Positions 49,396 to 59,303 of a stretch of DNA of 64,000 nt are shown one piece after another (within the stretch, counting starts at the first letter, position 1; each line of letters starts with the position of its first letter). The stretch covers positions 408,995-472,994 of the forward strand of contig JAJVIC010000010.1 in NCBI GenBank assembly GCA_022072225.1. The letters run 5' to 3'. Under the pieces are notes generated by a model that saw only the letters and a program-made list of their open reading frames with translations, ran no database searches and was not told the DNA's origin. The stretch is from Bacteroidia bacterium. GTDB lineage: Bacteria; Bacteroidota; Bacteroidia; SXHM01. The position numbers were made by a program, and so were the translations under genes.

Positions 49396-50772
49396 ATGAA
49401 CGCGCTGCTTGTATTATCTATTGCCGGAATAGCTGCTCTCTTTTCAGGTTTTTCGAACAATAAAAAACTTACGTTTGCTATTGTGCTGCTGGCTCTTGCA
49501 GCAGTATTTACGGTAAATGCGCTTGACTGGAATACTTCCGTTCGCCATTTCAACGACATGCTGTTTGTTGACAATTACGCAGTAGCTTTTACAGGAGTAA
49601 TGACGCTTACCACTTTCTTCATATTTGCTCTGTTTGTTGATTACAAAGAAAGTGTAGAAGTTCCGAATGCCGAGATTTTTACGCTCTTGTTTTTCTCACT
49701 TGCCGGTGGTGTAATGCTGGTTTCGTATTCCAATTTACTGATGCTTTTCTTAGGCATTGAAATACTTTCCATTCCGCTTTACATATTGGCAGGAAGCAAA
49801 CGACACACGCTTACTTCTAACGAAGCTGCGGTGAAATATTTTTTACTCGGTGCTTTTGCTTCTGCATTTTTATTGTTCGGTATTGTTTTGATTTACGGAG
49901 TTACCGCATCGTTTCACATTGATACTATTGCTGCGTACATAAAAAATACCAACGGACAAACACCTGCGCTGTTAGTAGCAGGTATGTTTATGCTTATTGC
50001 CGGATTGGGTTTTAAAATCTCTGCTGCTCCTTTTCATTTCTGGACACCGGATGTTTACCAAGGTTCGCCTACCATTGCTACTACGTTTATGTCAACGGTA
50101 GTGAAAACTGCGGGTGTAGGTGCCTTCTTCCGTTTATTTGCTTATGCTTTTCCGGCTATTACTGCCGAGTGGATACCAACGCTTGCCGTGCTTGCTGCTT
50201 TAACTATGACGGTGGGTAACGTTACCGCTGTTTTCCAAAGCAGCGTAAAACGTATGCTGGCTTATTCCGGTATTGCACATGCAGGGTATCTTTTGATTGC
50301 ATTGGTTTCGTTAAGCAGCAATCCCGCGAGTTCGGTGTTATATTATCTGATTGCGTATTCAGTTTCTACGGTTTGTGCGTTTGCTGTGCTGATGGTGGTA
50401 CAACATGTTTCAGGAAGTGAAGAGGTAGATGGCTTTAAAGGTTTATCTAAACGCAGCCCGTTTCTTGCATTCATTACTACCGTTGCATTTATTTCATTGG
50501 CAGGCATTCCGCCAACTGCAGGTTTCTTTGCTAAGTTTTACCTGTTTTCCGGTGCGGTAAAAGCAGGGCATCTTTGGCTTACCATTATTGCAGTGCTTAA
50601 CTCCTGCATTGCTATTTATTATTACTTCCGCGTTATTACTGCGGTTTATTCTTCAGGCAGTGATTCAGCTCCTGTGGAATTAGGTACAGTGCAAAAAGCA
50701 GTGATGATTGTTACTGCTGTGTTGGCGGTTGCGTTGGGGCTATTTCCCGAAATGATTATTTCGTTATTGTAA
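49396..50772 (+). CDS. nuoN: NADH-quinone oxidoreductase subunit N
   Basis: The 458-aa antiporter-like subunit ends the operon. LFLGIEILSIPLYILAGSKR, FHFWTPDVYQGSPTIATTFM and the Lys in VVKTAGVGAFFRLFAYAFP fit NuoN. No strong hairpin terminator was found in the 35 bases before the convergent barrel gene. Confidence 0.95.
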   Translation: MNALLVLSIAGIAALFSGFSNNKKLTFAIVLLALAAVFTVNALDWNTSVRHFNDMLFVDNYAVAFTGVMTLTTFFIFALFVDYKESVEVPNAEIFTLLFFSLAGGVMLVSYSNLLMLFLGIEILSIPLYILAGSKRHTLTSNEAAVKYFLLGAFASAFLLFGIVLIYGVTASFHIDTIAAYIKNTNGQTPALLVAGMFMLIAGLGFKISAAPFHFWTPDVYQGSPTIATTFMSTVVKTAGVGAFFRLFAYAFPAITAEWIPTLAVLAALTMTVGNVTAVFQSSVKRMLAYSGIAHAGYLLIALVSLSSNPASSVLYYLIAYSVSTVCAFAVLMVVQHVSGSEEVDGFKGLSKRSPFLAFITTVAFISLAGIPPTAGFFAKFYLFSGAVKAGHLWLTIIAVLNSCIAIYYYFRVITAVYSSGSDSAPVELGTVQKAVMIVTAVLAVALGLFPEMIISLL

Positions 50773-50807
50773 ATAGCTCTTTCTCCGTTCCGGATTTATA
50801 TTCTGTT

Positions 50808-51755
50808 TTATTTTTTCAGATTAAAATTAATCTGGTAAACCAAACTTATAACCATGGAACGGGTAAGTCCGTCTGAACGGAAATCACGGACTACTACAGG
50901 AAAACCGAAGTTTAAACCAAAACTTTGTTTGGGTTCAAAAACATAAGTCGCGCTTCCGGTAATGTTGAGCGTAATACCGTCAGAGCCTGCAATTTCTTCT
51001 TCAACACCTGCGGGATTGGTGTATTTATCTTTGTTGATTCGGTATATGCTTAGTAAGCCTGCCGATAAGTTCAGCTTTTTCAGAATAAATAATTTTTCGG
51101 CACGCAACAATACATCATCACCCCGGTCCAGTTTGTTTGACACAAAATAATTGCCTGCATCTTCATCTCCTGTCCAGCGTGATGACAGAAAACCATTTTC
51201 GTTTTTATTGGCAAGCACCGTCTGATAGCCTGCTGAAAAATTCCAGGTTTTATACATGAACTTAACCCCGATAATTCCATCGTAGGTTCCTAAGCTTCTT
51301 TGATAGGGCATGGGAAGAGGTCTTCCGTTTTCGCAGGTGGATGCATTGTGTGTCGGAATTTTTGATCCAAGTGTAACGGCAAGTGATGTTGTTTTCTTGA
51401 AATAATGAGTGTAAGTCAGAGCGGTTGAAACATCACCAATTCCATAATTACTGCCCAGATTTCCGTATACATACATATAGGGCATTTTTGCCTGCCACAT
51501 TAATCCTTTTATCAGCGTAAGGTTTACTTCGGGTGTATATTGCCAAATAGAAACCCCCTGTTCGCCAAGTGCAAAGGTAGGAGAGAGGTGGAAGTTGTTT
51601 TTTAAGTAGCGTTCATCGCCAAGCGTATCAGCAATGATTTGAGGATTTAGTGCACCAATAGTGCAGAAGCCTGCATCGCTGCAGCCTTGAGCATTAGATT
51701 TATTGCAGAGGAAGACTGAAGAAATAAGAAGAATTGAGCCTAATATTTTTTTCAT
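50808..51755 (-). CDS. Predicted outer membrane beta-barrel protein, unrecognised
   Basis: The preferred start (MKKILGSILLISSVFLCNKS, ATG at 51755) gives 315 aa with a signal peptide; an ATG at 51788 would add 11 residues. The mature protein starts with a short Cys-containing N-terminus (QGCSDAGFCTIGAL) and continues with alternating aromatic strands (EVNLTLIKGLMWQAKMPYMY, YVFEPKQSFGLNFGFPVVV), a Bacteroidota transporter- or porin-like barrel of the type often encoded near metal or redox genes. The conserved CSDAGFC element is notable but I cannot name the family. Confidence 0.65.
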   Translation of the reverse strand: MKKILGSILLISSVFLCNKSNAQGCSDAGFCTIGALNPQIIADTLGDERYLKNNFHLSPTFALGEQGVSIWQYTPEVNLTLIKGLMWQAKMPYMYVYGNLGSNYGIGDVSTALTYTHYFKKTTSLAVTLGSKIPTHNASTCENGRPLPMPYQRSLGTYDGIIGVKFMYKTWNFSAGYQTVLANKNENGFLSSRWTGDEDAGNYFVSNKLDRGDDVLLRAEKLFILKKLNLSAGLLSIYRINKDKYTNPAGVEEEIAGSDGITLNITGSATYVFEPKQSFGLNFGFPVVVRDFRSDGLTRSMVISLVYQINFNLKK

Positions 51756-51860
51756 TTCAAACAATTTTTTGATAAATGTAAACAACATTTCCTAATTTGA
51801 TTTTCTTGTTGATTTCAAAAAAAATTATAACATTGCTTCATCAACTATAAAACTACCCGC

Positions 51861-53528
51861 ATGAAAAATTTATACTTCTCGCTTTGCCTGATGTTTGCAT
51901 TCGTTTTTTCTATTCAAAATATTATTGCACAAAGTCTGCAAGGCAACCGGATTGATAATAGCTCTGCACAATTTACCATGGACACCGTTGACGATTATGG
52001 TTTTGAATGGCCTGCATGGATTTTTTCGCATTGGGTTTGGGAAGATGAAGGCAATCGTGAAAGTGCATTGCAGTTGATAGATAAATATCTTGAACATGGA
52101 ATTCCGGTGGGTGCAGCTATTATTGACAGCCCATGGGAAACAGGCTATAACACCTTTGTTTACGATACTGCATTGTATCCCGACCCTCAGTCAATGGTAG
52201 ATTATTATCATTCAAAAAATGTGAAATTGCTGATGTGGATTACCGGTGTTATAAATACGGATGTTCAACCATTATACGATAGTGTTGCAGCGCTGAATTA
52301 TTTTATGAAAGCTAATGCAGGCGACACAGTTCCTGCTGTTATTGAATGGTGGAAAGGAGATGGTAGTCTCATAGATTTATATAACCCCGATGCAGTTGCC
52401 TGGTGGAAAGGCATGATGGACAATGTACTTGATCTTGGAATTGATGGTTGGAAATGCGATGGTACAGACTATTATGCAATAGGTGCAAGGTACAGCCCTT
52501 ATTTGGGAACAACAGTTTCGCGCCTGAATTATTCACATGCATATTACCAGTTGTTTCATGATTATACGCGGGAGCGATTGGGTAATAAACGTGTAAACAT
52601 GGCGCGACCTATTGATAACTACGGGCAGTTTGATTTTGGTGGTGATTTTGTTGCCTTCCAGCCCAAAGAAATAAGCTGGGCTGCATGGGTTGGCGATCAG
52701 GATGCCACTTGGGACGGAATGGAAAAAGCGCTGAACAACATGTATTGGAGCGACCAGTATGGCTATCTTTCATTCGGTAGCGATATTGCAGGTTATCGTG
52801 AAGATGAAAATGCTCCCGACTCGGTGGGAAGAGAAAAAGAATTATATATCCGTTGGGCACAATTAGGAGCACTGTCACCACTCATGGAAAACGGCTCGGT
52901 TGGACCATGGATGTATGATGAAGAAACCACTAACATCTACCGCAGGTTTGCTAAAATTCACACTTCATTAATGCCTTATCTGATGAACGAAAGTGAAACT
53001 TATTTTGCAAATGGCGAACCGTTGATGCAGTTTTTCAATAAAGATGATTATAGCTTCATGTTGGGTCCCGATATTTTTGTGGCTCCAATATTGGCAGCTG
53101 GCGGTAGCGTAAATGTAGATTTTCCGGCAGGTGACAATTGGGTTTATCTTTTTGATACAACTGTTGTAAAAACAGGAGGAACCACTGAGACAATGAATTT
53201 TGCATTAAGCGAATTTCCTGTTTATGTGCGTCAAGGTTCTACTTACAACATCAATGATCCGGGCTTAATTTCTTCGGTTGCAGAGAATAAAGCGCAAATA
53301 AATTTCGGGGTGTATCCAAATCCGGCAATAAATGTGATAACCGTTTCTTCGGACTTAGCAAATGGACAATTTATAATCTACAATTCACTGGGGCAGATTG
53401 TTACTTCAGGTATGGCCGAGAAGCAAAACATAACAATTGACATTTCAAATCTGAATTCAGGAATTTACTACTTGCACTTGCAAAGCAGCGAAGCAGTTGG
53501 AGTAAAGAAGTTTGAAGTGTTAAAATAA
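51861..53528 (+). CDS. Secreted GH31 glycosidase with T9SS sorting domain
   Basis: The 555-aa protein has a signal peptide (MKNLYFSLCLMFAFVFSIQN to AQ24) and a GH31 TIM barrel starting at about residue 45 (GFEWPAWIFSHWVWEDEGN). The probable nucleophile is D200 in GWKCDGTDYY and the acid/base D279 in WVGDQDATWDGM; FGSDIAGYRE follows. The usual N-terminal beta-sandwich is absent or very short. The C-terminal 75 residues are a T9SS type A sorting domain (GVYPNPAINVITVS, LNSGIYYLHLQS). An alpha-glycosidase acting on external glycans is likely; substrate unknown. Confidence 0.9.
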   Translation: MKNLYFSLCLMFAFVFSIQNIIAQSLQGNRIDNSSAQFTMDTVDDYGFEWPAWIFSHWVWEDEGNRESALQLIDKYLEHGIPVGAAIIDSPWETGYNTFVYDTALYPDPQSMVDYYHSKNVKLLMWITGVINTDVQPLYDSVAALNYFMKANAGDTVPAVIEWWKGDGSLIDLYNPDAVAWWKGMMDNVLDLGIDGWKCDGTDYYAIGARYSPYLGTTVSRLNYSHAYYQLFHDYTRERLGNKRVNMARPIDNYGQFDFGGDFVAFQPKEISWAAWVGDQDATWDGMEKALNNMYWSDQYGYLSFGSDIAGYREDENAPDSVGREKELYIRWAQLGALSPLMENGSVGPWMYDEETTNIYRRFAKIHTSLMPYLMNESETYFANGEPLMQFFNKDDYSFMLGPDIFVAPILAAGGSVNVDFPAGDNWVYLFDTTVVKTGGTTETMNFALSEFPVYVRQGSTYNINDPGLISSVAENKAQINFGVYPNPAINVITVSSDLANGQFIIYNSLGQIVTSGMAEKQNITIDISNLNSGIYYLHLQSSEAVGVKKFEVLK

Positions 53529-53530
53529 TG

Positions 53531-54418
53531 CTATCTTAGACTTATCTCTTCCGCCTGTATTACTTCATAAGTTGCAGTATTGTAAACAAACGCAACAATG
53601 TGCAGGTGTTCGCTGTTCCACCCGCTGTTAAGAGTAATGCTGTAGCGTTTTATATCACTGCTTCCGGCAGCAATAGGGGCAGTACCAATTATTTCGCCCC
53701 ATGTTCCGTTGAATGAAGTGCGCAGCATATGGCGGTGAACATAGTCAGGAATATCTGAAGGAGTGGCATCGTAGTCTTTTTGCCAGTTGATAACACTGTC
53801 TTCGGTAAGGAAAACAGAGAGTTTGTATTCACCGGAAAGGGCTGATAAAAACTCCACTTTCACATCGGCACAGGCAGTGTTCCCAGCCTGGTTATATTGC
53901 GGTTTAATGTAAATATCTGCAACGGGAGCCAGCGCCACTTCAGCATTAACTGCGCTTGTCCATGAGTTGTAGGAGAGTATGGGACTGCTTCCGCCCATTG
54001 GCTTGCGGTTTACCATTCCGTTGGGTAAACCTGCTGCATCATTACCGAAAAAAGTATTCAGTTCATTACCAAATTCAGTACGGTAATCTGCTGCATATGA
54101 GCTGTCAGGATTATTTTTTGGTTGGGCAAAAAAACCAACATGAACAGCCATAACAACTACCTGTTCTCCATATGTATTAATTAAAGAAGCGGCCGTTTCG
54201 GCAGCGCGCGGGCAATTGCCGCAGGTATGCCCGGTATAATCTTCCACCAAAATTTTTCGCGTGTGATTGGTAACTGTTTCAAAATCCTGAGGTGGACAAA
54301 GAACAGTATCCACACCGTTGCCTTCGGTGTAAGGCGGCTCAATAATATCGCAGGCGCTGAATGAAAAAATAAATGCTGCAAGCGCCAGAACCGGACAATA
54401 TTTTTTTATTGAATTCAT
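53531..54418 (-). CDS. Omp28-related lipoprotein with thioredoxin-like CxxC
   Basis: From the ATG at 54418 (MNSIKKYCPVLALAAFIFSF) the product is 295 aa with lipobox Cys23 (FSACDIIEPP). C66-G-N-C69 in EDYTGHTCGNCPRAAETAA is the thioredoxin-like motif of the Omp28 family, with a C-terminal beta domain. Omp28 proteins are outer membrane lipoproteins first described in Porphyromonas. It is the third gene of a minus-strand operon after TlpA-like and DUF6029 genes, so a redox or envelope role is plausible. An ATG at 54493 would run into the upstream gene. Confidence 0.82.
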   Translation of the reverse strand: MNSIKKYCPVLALAAFIFSFSACDIIEPPYTEGNGVDTVLCPPQDFETVTNHTRKILVEDYTGHTCGNCPRAAETAASLINTYGEQVVVMAVHVGFFAQPKNNPDSSYAADYRTEFGNELNTFFGNDAAGLPNGMVNRKPMGGSSPILSYNSWTSAVNAEVALAPVADIYIKPQYNQAGNTACADVKVEFLSALSGEYKLSVFLTEDSVINWQKDYDATPSDIPDYVHRHMLRTSFNGTWGEIIGTAPIAAGSSDIKRYSITLNSGWNSEHLHIVAFVYNTATYEVIQAEEISLR

Positions 54419-54435
54419 TACTGTAAAATTAAAAA

Positions 54436-56073
54436 TCAGAAACTCATCATTACCGAAAGCGTTAATCCGTTTGAAGCAGGAACGTTGCGGCAAACACCAC
54501 CCACGCAGAAAATTCCTGCTCGCTGGCGACCATAAGTAGCAGTAATTCTCACTTTGTCCATTAAATAACCAACAGTAATATTAGGATAGTGTAAACGTTT
54601 TTCAGGATGTTTATTGCCATAGTTGTACTGGTTCATCACGGCAACAAAATATTTGCTGTGCGTAAATTCAAGCAAGCCCATTGCCCAACTCCCTTCATCC
54701 TGTCTGGTGGTAAGGCTTTGCAATTCCATGCGCAGCGCATACTTCTGGTTGAATTTGTAGGTAACATCAACAATTCCCATATCGGCATATACGGTTCCGT
54801 AGCCTGATAAACCCTGAACTACATCTTTGTTGTAAACCAGATTCAGGTATTGTAAAATCAGTTTTACTTTTTTGCTCAGCTTGCGCGAAACTTCAATATT
54901 GAAATCGCGGAAATATGCCTGACCTTTTGTACTCAGAAATTTCGACTCATAACCTAAACCATTATAAAGTGTGGTGGTGTCTAAACCGTTTACCGTTGAG
55001 TAATTCACGGTAATTGTAGTTCCGTATTTCCCGCCTAATTTGGTTTCTTTTTTAATGGTGTAAGTCAACTCTGCCTGCAAAGCCAGCTCACCATTGGGTT
55101 GTGTGGCATAAGGATAAATAGTTGCCGGAAGATTGTAGGTGTGCTGCCTTGTTAAAGCCGGAAGATAATTGATTTGAAGGTTGTTTCCTGTTGCTGTTCG
55201 GTCGCTGCGGAAATCCATATTGTCAATGCGTTTGGCGCTGAGAATAATTCCCAATCCTTTGGTTGACCATGCAGCAGTTACCAGCAATCCGCTTCCGGGT
55301 TTGTAAATAAATTTGTTGGTGGAAGAAGGGTCGTTAATCTTGTAAGCATATTCACCGGAAAGGTTGAATTTTCCGTAAATAAAATTCATTCGTGCGCTCC
55401 AGGCACCTACGTTTTCCGGCAGTTTGTAAACAGGATCCTGGTCGCTCTGGTATTTGCTTACAAAGCTTCCGCCAACAATTATTTTGGCTTTTGATTCCGC
55501 AATTTTTTTAAACAATTCGTTGATGTTTATTTCTCCGTCAAAAGCCCGCACAATACCTGGACCGCGATCAAAAAAAGTTCGCTGCAAAGCCACCAAACCT
55601 TTAACGGTAAGACCTTTTACAATGGTATATTTTATGCGAATACCGTCAAACACATTATCATAACCTAATCCGCGTTCTTCGTAGGCGCGTAAAATCATTC
55701 CGCTGCCAAACTGCTCGTAAAAGTTTCCTGCAGTTATCTCCAATCCTTTATGGTCATAGGTAATGAAGCGATAAGGAATTCCTACGCCTTTGTAGCGTTG
55801 GTCAAAACCCTGCATGGCGTTGAGGTATGTTTCTATTCTTGCTCCGGCTGTAAATCGTCCGCGCGTGTAAATCACATTCCCAAAAGCATTCATGCGCATT
55901 TTTTCGGGAACATCGGGCGCGCCTATAGCCGAGTCTGGGTTGTAGTATTGCGCATCAATCTGAAAATTTCCGTGCAACTCGCCATAATCGGGTGTTTGCT
56001 GTTGGTTTTCCTGCGAAAAGGAAACGAGAAAAATACTGGTGAAAGAAAAAAGAAAAAGAAGTTTTTTTAACAC
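54436..56073 (-). CDS. DUF6029 outer membrane barrel protein
   Basis: The 545-aa protein has a signal peptide (MLKKLLFLFSFTSIFLVSFS) and a long beta-barrel body with repeated 'G-N-F-Y-E-Q-F-G-S-G' type strands (AGNFYEQFGSGMILRAYEE, KGLTVKGLVALQRTFF), matching DUF6029. It lies between TlpA-like and Omp28 genes with 17-19 base gaps. Its function is unknown; the recurrent three-gene cluster suggests it works with the two thioredoxin-like proteins. Confidence 0.78.
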   Translation of the reverse strand: MLKKLLFLFSFTSIFLVSFSQENQQQTPDYGELHGNFQIDAQYYNPDSAIGAPDVPEKMRMNAFGNVIYTRGRFTAGARIETYLNAMQGFDQRYKGVGIPYRFITYDHKGLEITAGNFYEQFGSGMILRAYEERGLGYDNVFDGIRIKYTIVKGLTVKGLVALQRTFFDRGPGIVRAFDGEININELFKKIAESKAKIIVGGSFVSKYQSDQDPVYKLPENVGAWSARMNFIYGKFNLSGEYAYKINDPSSTNKFIYKPGSGLLVTAAWSTKGLGIILSAKRIDNMDFRSDRTATGNNLQINYLPALTRQHTYNLPATIYPYATQPNGELALQAELTYTIKKETKLGGKYGTTITVNYSTVNGLDTTTLYNGLGYESKFLSTKGQAYFRDFNIEVSRKLSKKVKLILQYLNLVYNKDVVQGLSGYGTVYADMGIVDVTYKFNQKYALRMELQSLTTRQDEGSWAMGLLEFTHSKYFVAVMNQYNYGNKHPEKRLHYPNITVGYLMDKVRITATYGRQRAGIFCVGGVCRNVPASNGLTLSVMMSF

Positions 56074-56092
56074 AGAGTTTACAGAGTTGAAA

Positions 56093-56608
56093 TTATTTCA
56101 CAACCGCTACTTTTTTCACTTCATCATACAGGTGAAATTCATCACCCTCCACATAGCTGGTATGTTGCCAAACAATTTTTTTGTTGCCGTCAACCAAAAA
56201 AGTGTGCGGAATGGTGTTCACGTTCAGTGCGCGTTTCAGATCACCGTTCGGGTCTAAATACACTTCATATTCCCATGCCTGTGAATCAACATAAGGCTGA
56301 ACCTTCGGATTGTTGCGCGAATCATCAATAGAAACGGCAATAATTTTCACACCTGTTTCTTTCTGCCAGTCCGAATAAATTTCGTTGATGTTGTTCAGTT
56401 CTTTTTTGCAGGGTGTGCACCAGGTTGCCCAAAAACTGATAATCATCGGTTTTCCTTCATTATCAAAATTTGCCGAGTTGAATGTTTTTCCGTCCAACGT
56501 TTTTATGTCAACCGAAGGCAGTGCGCGAACATCATCAATCAGCGAGTTTTGTGCTCCGGTAGTGATGAAAATAAACACAGCAAAGGATGTTATAACTAAA
56601 GATTTCAT
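56093..56608 (-). CDS. TlpA-like exported thioredoxin-fold protein
   Basis: The 171-aa protein has a signal peptide (MKSLVITSFAVFIFITTGAQ) and an AhpC/TSA-TlpA domain with active site C64-T-P-C67 in SFWATWCTPCKKELNN and the conserved NTIPHTFLVDGNKKIVW. It is a periplasmic thiol-disulfide oxidoreductase. As first gene of the operon it probably reduces or oxidises disulfides in the Omp28 and barrel partners (inference). Confidence 0.88.
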   Translation of the reverse strand: MKSLVITSFAVFIFITTGAQNSLIDDVRALPSVDIKTLDGKTFNSANFDNEGKPMIISFWATWCTPCKKELNNINEIYSDWQKETGVKIIAVSIDDSRNNPKVQPYVDSQAWEYEVYLDPNGDLKRALNVNTIPHTFLVDGNKKIVWQHTSYVEGDEFHLYDEVKKVAVVK

Positions 56609-56625
56609 AAAACAATTTTAAAAAC

Positions 56626-56667
56626 AAAACCTGCGGCTCGCATTATTCGTGCCAGCCGCAGGTTTTT
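56626..56667 (-). terminator. Terminator of the T9SS thioredoxin-like gene
   Basis: Inverted arms AAAACCTGCGGCT (56626-56638) and AGCCGCAGGTTTT (56654-56666) enclose a 15-base loop, with T tracts in both directions. It lies 17 bases after the stop of the gene at 56684-58414 (minus strand) and upstream of the TlpA-like gene, so the two are separate transcripts. Confidence 0.85.
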
Positions 56668-56683
56668 AGTTTAGCAGTTCAAC

Positions 56684-58414
56684 TTATTTTGTTACTGAAA
56701 GTTTATAAGAAACAGTTTTGTTGCCTATGTTCAGGTTCATCACGTACATTCCTGCTGCAAAGTTTTCTGCATTAATCTGGAAGTTGTGTTGTCCTGAAGT
56801 CTGCATTCCAAAATCGTTGCTGTAAACTTCTTGTCCGGTAATGTTTACAATACGAACGTTTACATTTTCCATTCCATCAACGTTGTAGAAAACATTAGTT
56901 TGGTTGCTGAATGGGTTAGGATATACCTGTAATCCAACAGCAGCTACATCTTCTTGAATACCAACACCTGAATTTCGTATATTGATATTATCTACAAGCA
57001 ACGTATTCCCATAGTCGCTTGTAGCCACAAACTTGATAATAACAGATTGCTCATTGCTGAATTGCTCAAGCGAAACTAAATCGTGTCTCCATTCACTATC
57101 AGAACTTGGAACAAATTGGCTGGTTTCTGTAGGAACAGTTGATAAACTATTTCCTACGTTAGGAGTTGTGCTTCCTTGTTTATCGTAGAGCGTAACCCAA
57201 TTGCCAGCGCAAGTCATTGCCATAACTTGTAAACGATCTGTGGTACTGGATGAATATGTTGCATGAGCAACATCAAACTCAAGTACCGGAGTATTAAAGG
57301 TAGTTAGATTAATTTCCGGAGCATATAATTCAAATGTTCTTCCCGGAGGTATATAGAAAAACGTGAGCACAGAAGAATTATCAGAATTGTAACCTACTGA
57401 ACCTGTAACAAACCATGTATCCGCACCATCGGGGTCATTTAGCAAATGCCATCCATTAGGAGTCATATCCCCTGCTTCATAATCATTGGAGAACCCTCCC
57501 CCGCCTGTTGTTTCATAAATATGAAAGTCCACATCTTGTGAATTATTGGAAGAAACAAGGTCGCTGCCATTATTCGGATTTGTAACACGGATTGTAACTG
57601 TATTATCTCCGTCAGGACCGGTTACAGTGCCTCCGTTTGTTATAGCAGCACTTTCATAAGTATTTAGGTTCCCTGTCCATGAATACGAATCCTGTACAGA
57701 ACCATTTACAACATACTCTACAGTTGCAGAAGTAAGAGGAACAGAACCATAATTACAAATACGAGCAGAAACATCTACATTATCGCAGTCAATTAATAAT
57801 GGATTAAGAACATCAGGATTCATTATTCCTGCATCAAGCGTTGTTGTTGAAAATGAGCACTCATTCCGTAATGCCAAAACATTCGTTTCTGTAGCATTTT
57901 CCCAGTAAATTTCAGTTACACTTCTGTCTGGACATATAACGAAAATAGTGGGCATGCTGGATGCATTAAATTGATTTGCAATGTTTGCGCCATTGGTTTC
58001 AATAAATGGATAAGGCTCTCCGGTAATAAAATCTCCTTGAGATTCTGTTGCATAGGTATTACCTGCATCAACACCTTGCAATTGTGCAAGCGTATTAGTT
58101 GACTCAGATTCAACAAAAATGCAAAACATATCCTGTGAAATTGTTCCGCTGGGACCATGATGATTCCAAATGTCTTTCATTGCGCCCATGCTGTGATAAC
58201 CCCAGCAAGGCCCACACCACGCAGCTGAAAAATCAATAAGAACAGTTTTGCCCTGATCAAGTAAATCGTAAAGGTTCCATGTGTTTCCGTTAATATCTGT
58301 TGCTGTAAAGTCAGGGGCTATAGAGCCGGTTGGTAGTTGTGCGTTTGCATTTTGTCCTATTAATAATAATAGGAACAATAAACTTGCTAAAAATTGTTGT
58401 AAATGTTTTTTCAT
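56684..58414 (-). CDS. Secreted thioredoxin-fold protein with T9SS sorting domain
   Basis: The 576-aa protein has a signal peptide (to about residue 25), an N-terminal AhpC/TlpA-like thioredoxin domain with C67-G-P-C70 in IDFSAAWCGPCWGYHSMG, an Ig-like domain (about 200-290), a MAM/laminin-G-like beta domain (about 310-490) and a T9SS type A sorting domain (VYPNPFSNQTNVFYN, FAAGMYVMNLN). A redox domain on a surface-sorted protein is uncommon but known in the phylum. It has its own -7 element (58455-58462) and terminator. Confidence 0.85.
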   Translation of the reverse strand: MKKHLQQFLASLLFLLLLIGQNANAQLPTGSIAPDFTATDINGNTWNLYDLLDQGKTVLIDFSAAWCGPCWGYHSMGAMKDIWNHHGPSGTISQDMFCIFVESESTNTLAQLQGVDAGNTYATESQGDFITGEPYPFIETNGANIANQFNASSMPTIFVICPDRSVTEIYWENATETNVLALRNECSFSTTTLDAGIMNPDVLNPLLIDCDNVDVSARICNYGSVPLTSATVEYVVNGSVQDSYSWTGNLNTYESAAITNGGTVTGPDGDNTVTIRVTNPNNGSDLVSSNNSQDVDFHIYETTGGGGFSNDYEAGDMTPNGWHLLNDPDGADTWFVTGSVGYNSDNSSVLTFFYIPPGRTFELYAPEINLTTFNTPVLEFDVAHATYSSSTTDRLQVMAMTCAGNWVTLYDKQGSTTPNVGNSLSTVPTETSQFVPSSDSEWRHDLVSLEQFSNEQSVIIKFVATSDYGNTLLVDNINIRNSGVGIQEDVAAVGLQVYPNPFSNQTNVFYNVDGMENVNVRIVNITGQEVYSNDFGMQTSGQHNFQINAENFAAGMYVMNLNIGNKTVSYKLSVTK

Positions 58415-58590
58415 TTCAAATGATTAAAGTGTTAGTGATTGTATTTCAGACAGCCAAAAGTATTTATTTTTCAAATAGGTTAGCTTTTTCAATAATATTA
58501 TAATTCGTGATATTTGTCAGTTGCGAGATAGTAACTTATGTTATTTGCCAGCGTTTATTAACTTTGTTGCCCAATTAATTAAATATGCAC
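58415..58590. promoter_or_regulatory. Divergent promoter region with two -7 elements
   Basis: On the minus strand TACTTTTG (58455-58462) precedes the thioredoxin-like gene. On the plus strand TAACTTTG (58559-58566) precedes the gene at 58591. Both match TAnnTTTG. Clear -33 elements at 19-21 bases were not found for either. Confidence 0.45.
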
Positions 58591-59301
58591 ATGAAAAAAA
58601 TCTTTACAATTTCAATATTTCTGACAGCTGCACTCACAGCATTTGGCCAAAACCAGTTTTTTGAATTTTCAAACCTTCAAACCAATGTCTGGGGTGATGC
58701 TAATTATCAAATGCTTGGAAGAGCAGATGTCAAAAATATAACAAGTGATACCTTGCATGTAAAATTGAAAAGGTATAATGTAGATGTTGTTTCGGGATCA
58801 GAAAGTGCTTTCTGCTGGGATTTGTGCTATACTCCGTTTACAGCCGAATCAGTAAATTCACTTACCATGGAGCCCGGAATAGTTAAAACAAATTTCTATG
58901 CAGATTTTTTTCCGAATGGAAATGCAGGTTTAAGCAAAATAAAATATTGCTTTTTTGATGAAAATAACATGGCCGACTCAGCCTGTATAATGGTTTATTT
59001 TTACTCATCACCAACAGGGGTTGAAACTTTAATGTATGCTGATGTAAACTCGGTTTCATCAGCATATCCCAACCCTGCAACCGGCACAACAAAAATAAAT
59101 TACACGTTACGTAACGATGCGCATGCTGCAAAAATTGAAATGCACAACATGTTGGGAGCAAAAGTGAAAAGCATTGAACTTACAGAAAAATTTGCTGCGA
59201 TTGAACTTCAGCTCAGCGGGCTTGAGGCGGGCGTATATTTTTATTCGTTGGTTGTGGATGATAAAACAATTGCAACTAAGAAACTGGTAGTTACAAAGTA
59301 G
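58591..59301 (+). CDS. Small T9SS-sorted secreted protein
   Basis: From the ATG at 58591 (MKKIFTISIFLTAALTAFGQ) the product is 236 aa; an ATG at 58585 adds Met-His. An N-terminal beta domain of about 120 residues (RADVKNITSDTLHVKLKRYN, SAFCWDLCYTPFTAESV) recalls Ig-like domains with a C-x3-C pair. It is followed by a T9SS type A sorting domain (AYPNPATGTTKINYTL, GLEAGVYFYSLVV, TKKLVVTK). No catalytic residues are evident. It is probably a surface or secreted accessory protein. Confidence 0.8.
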   Translation: MKKIFTISIFLTAALTAFGQNQFFEFSNLQTNVWGDANYQMLGRADVKNITSDTLHVKLKRYNVDVVSGSESAFCWDLCYTPFTAESVNSLTMEPGIVKTNFYADFFPNGNAGLSKIKYCFFDENNMADSACIMVYFYSSPTGVETLMYADVNSVSSAYPNPATGTTKINYTLRNDAHAAKIEMHNMLGAKVKSIELTEKFAAIELQLSGLEAGVYFYSLVVDDKTIATKKLVVTK

Positions 59302-59303
59302 TA

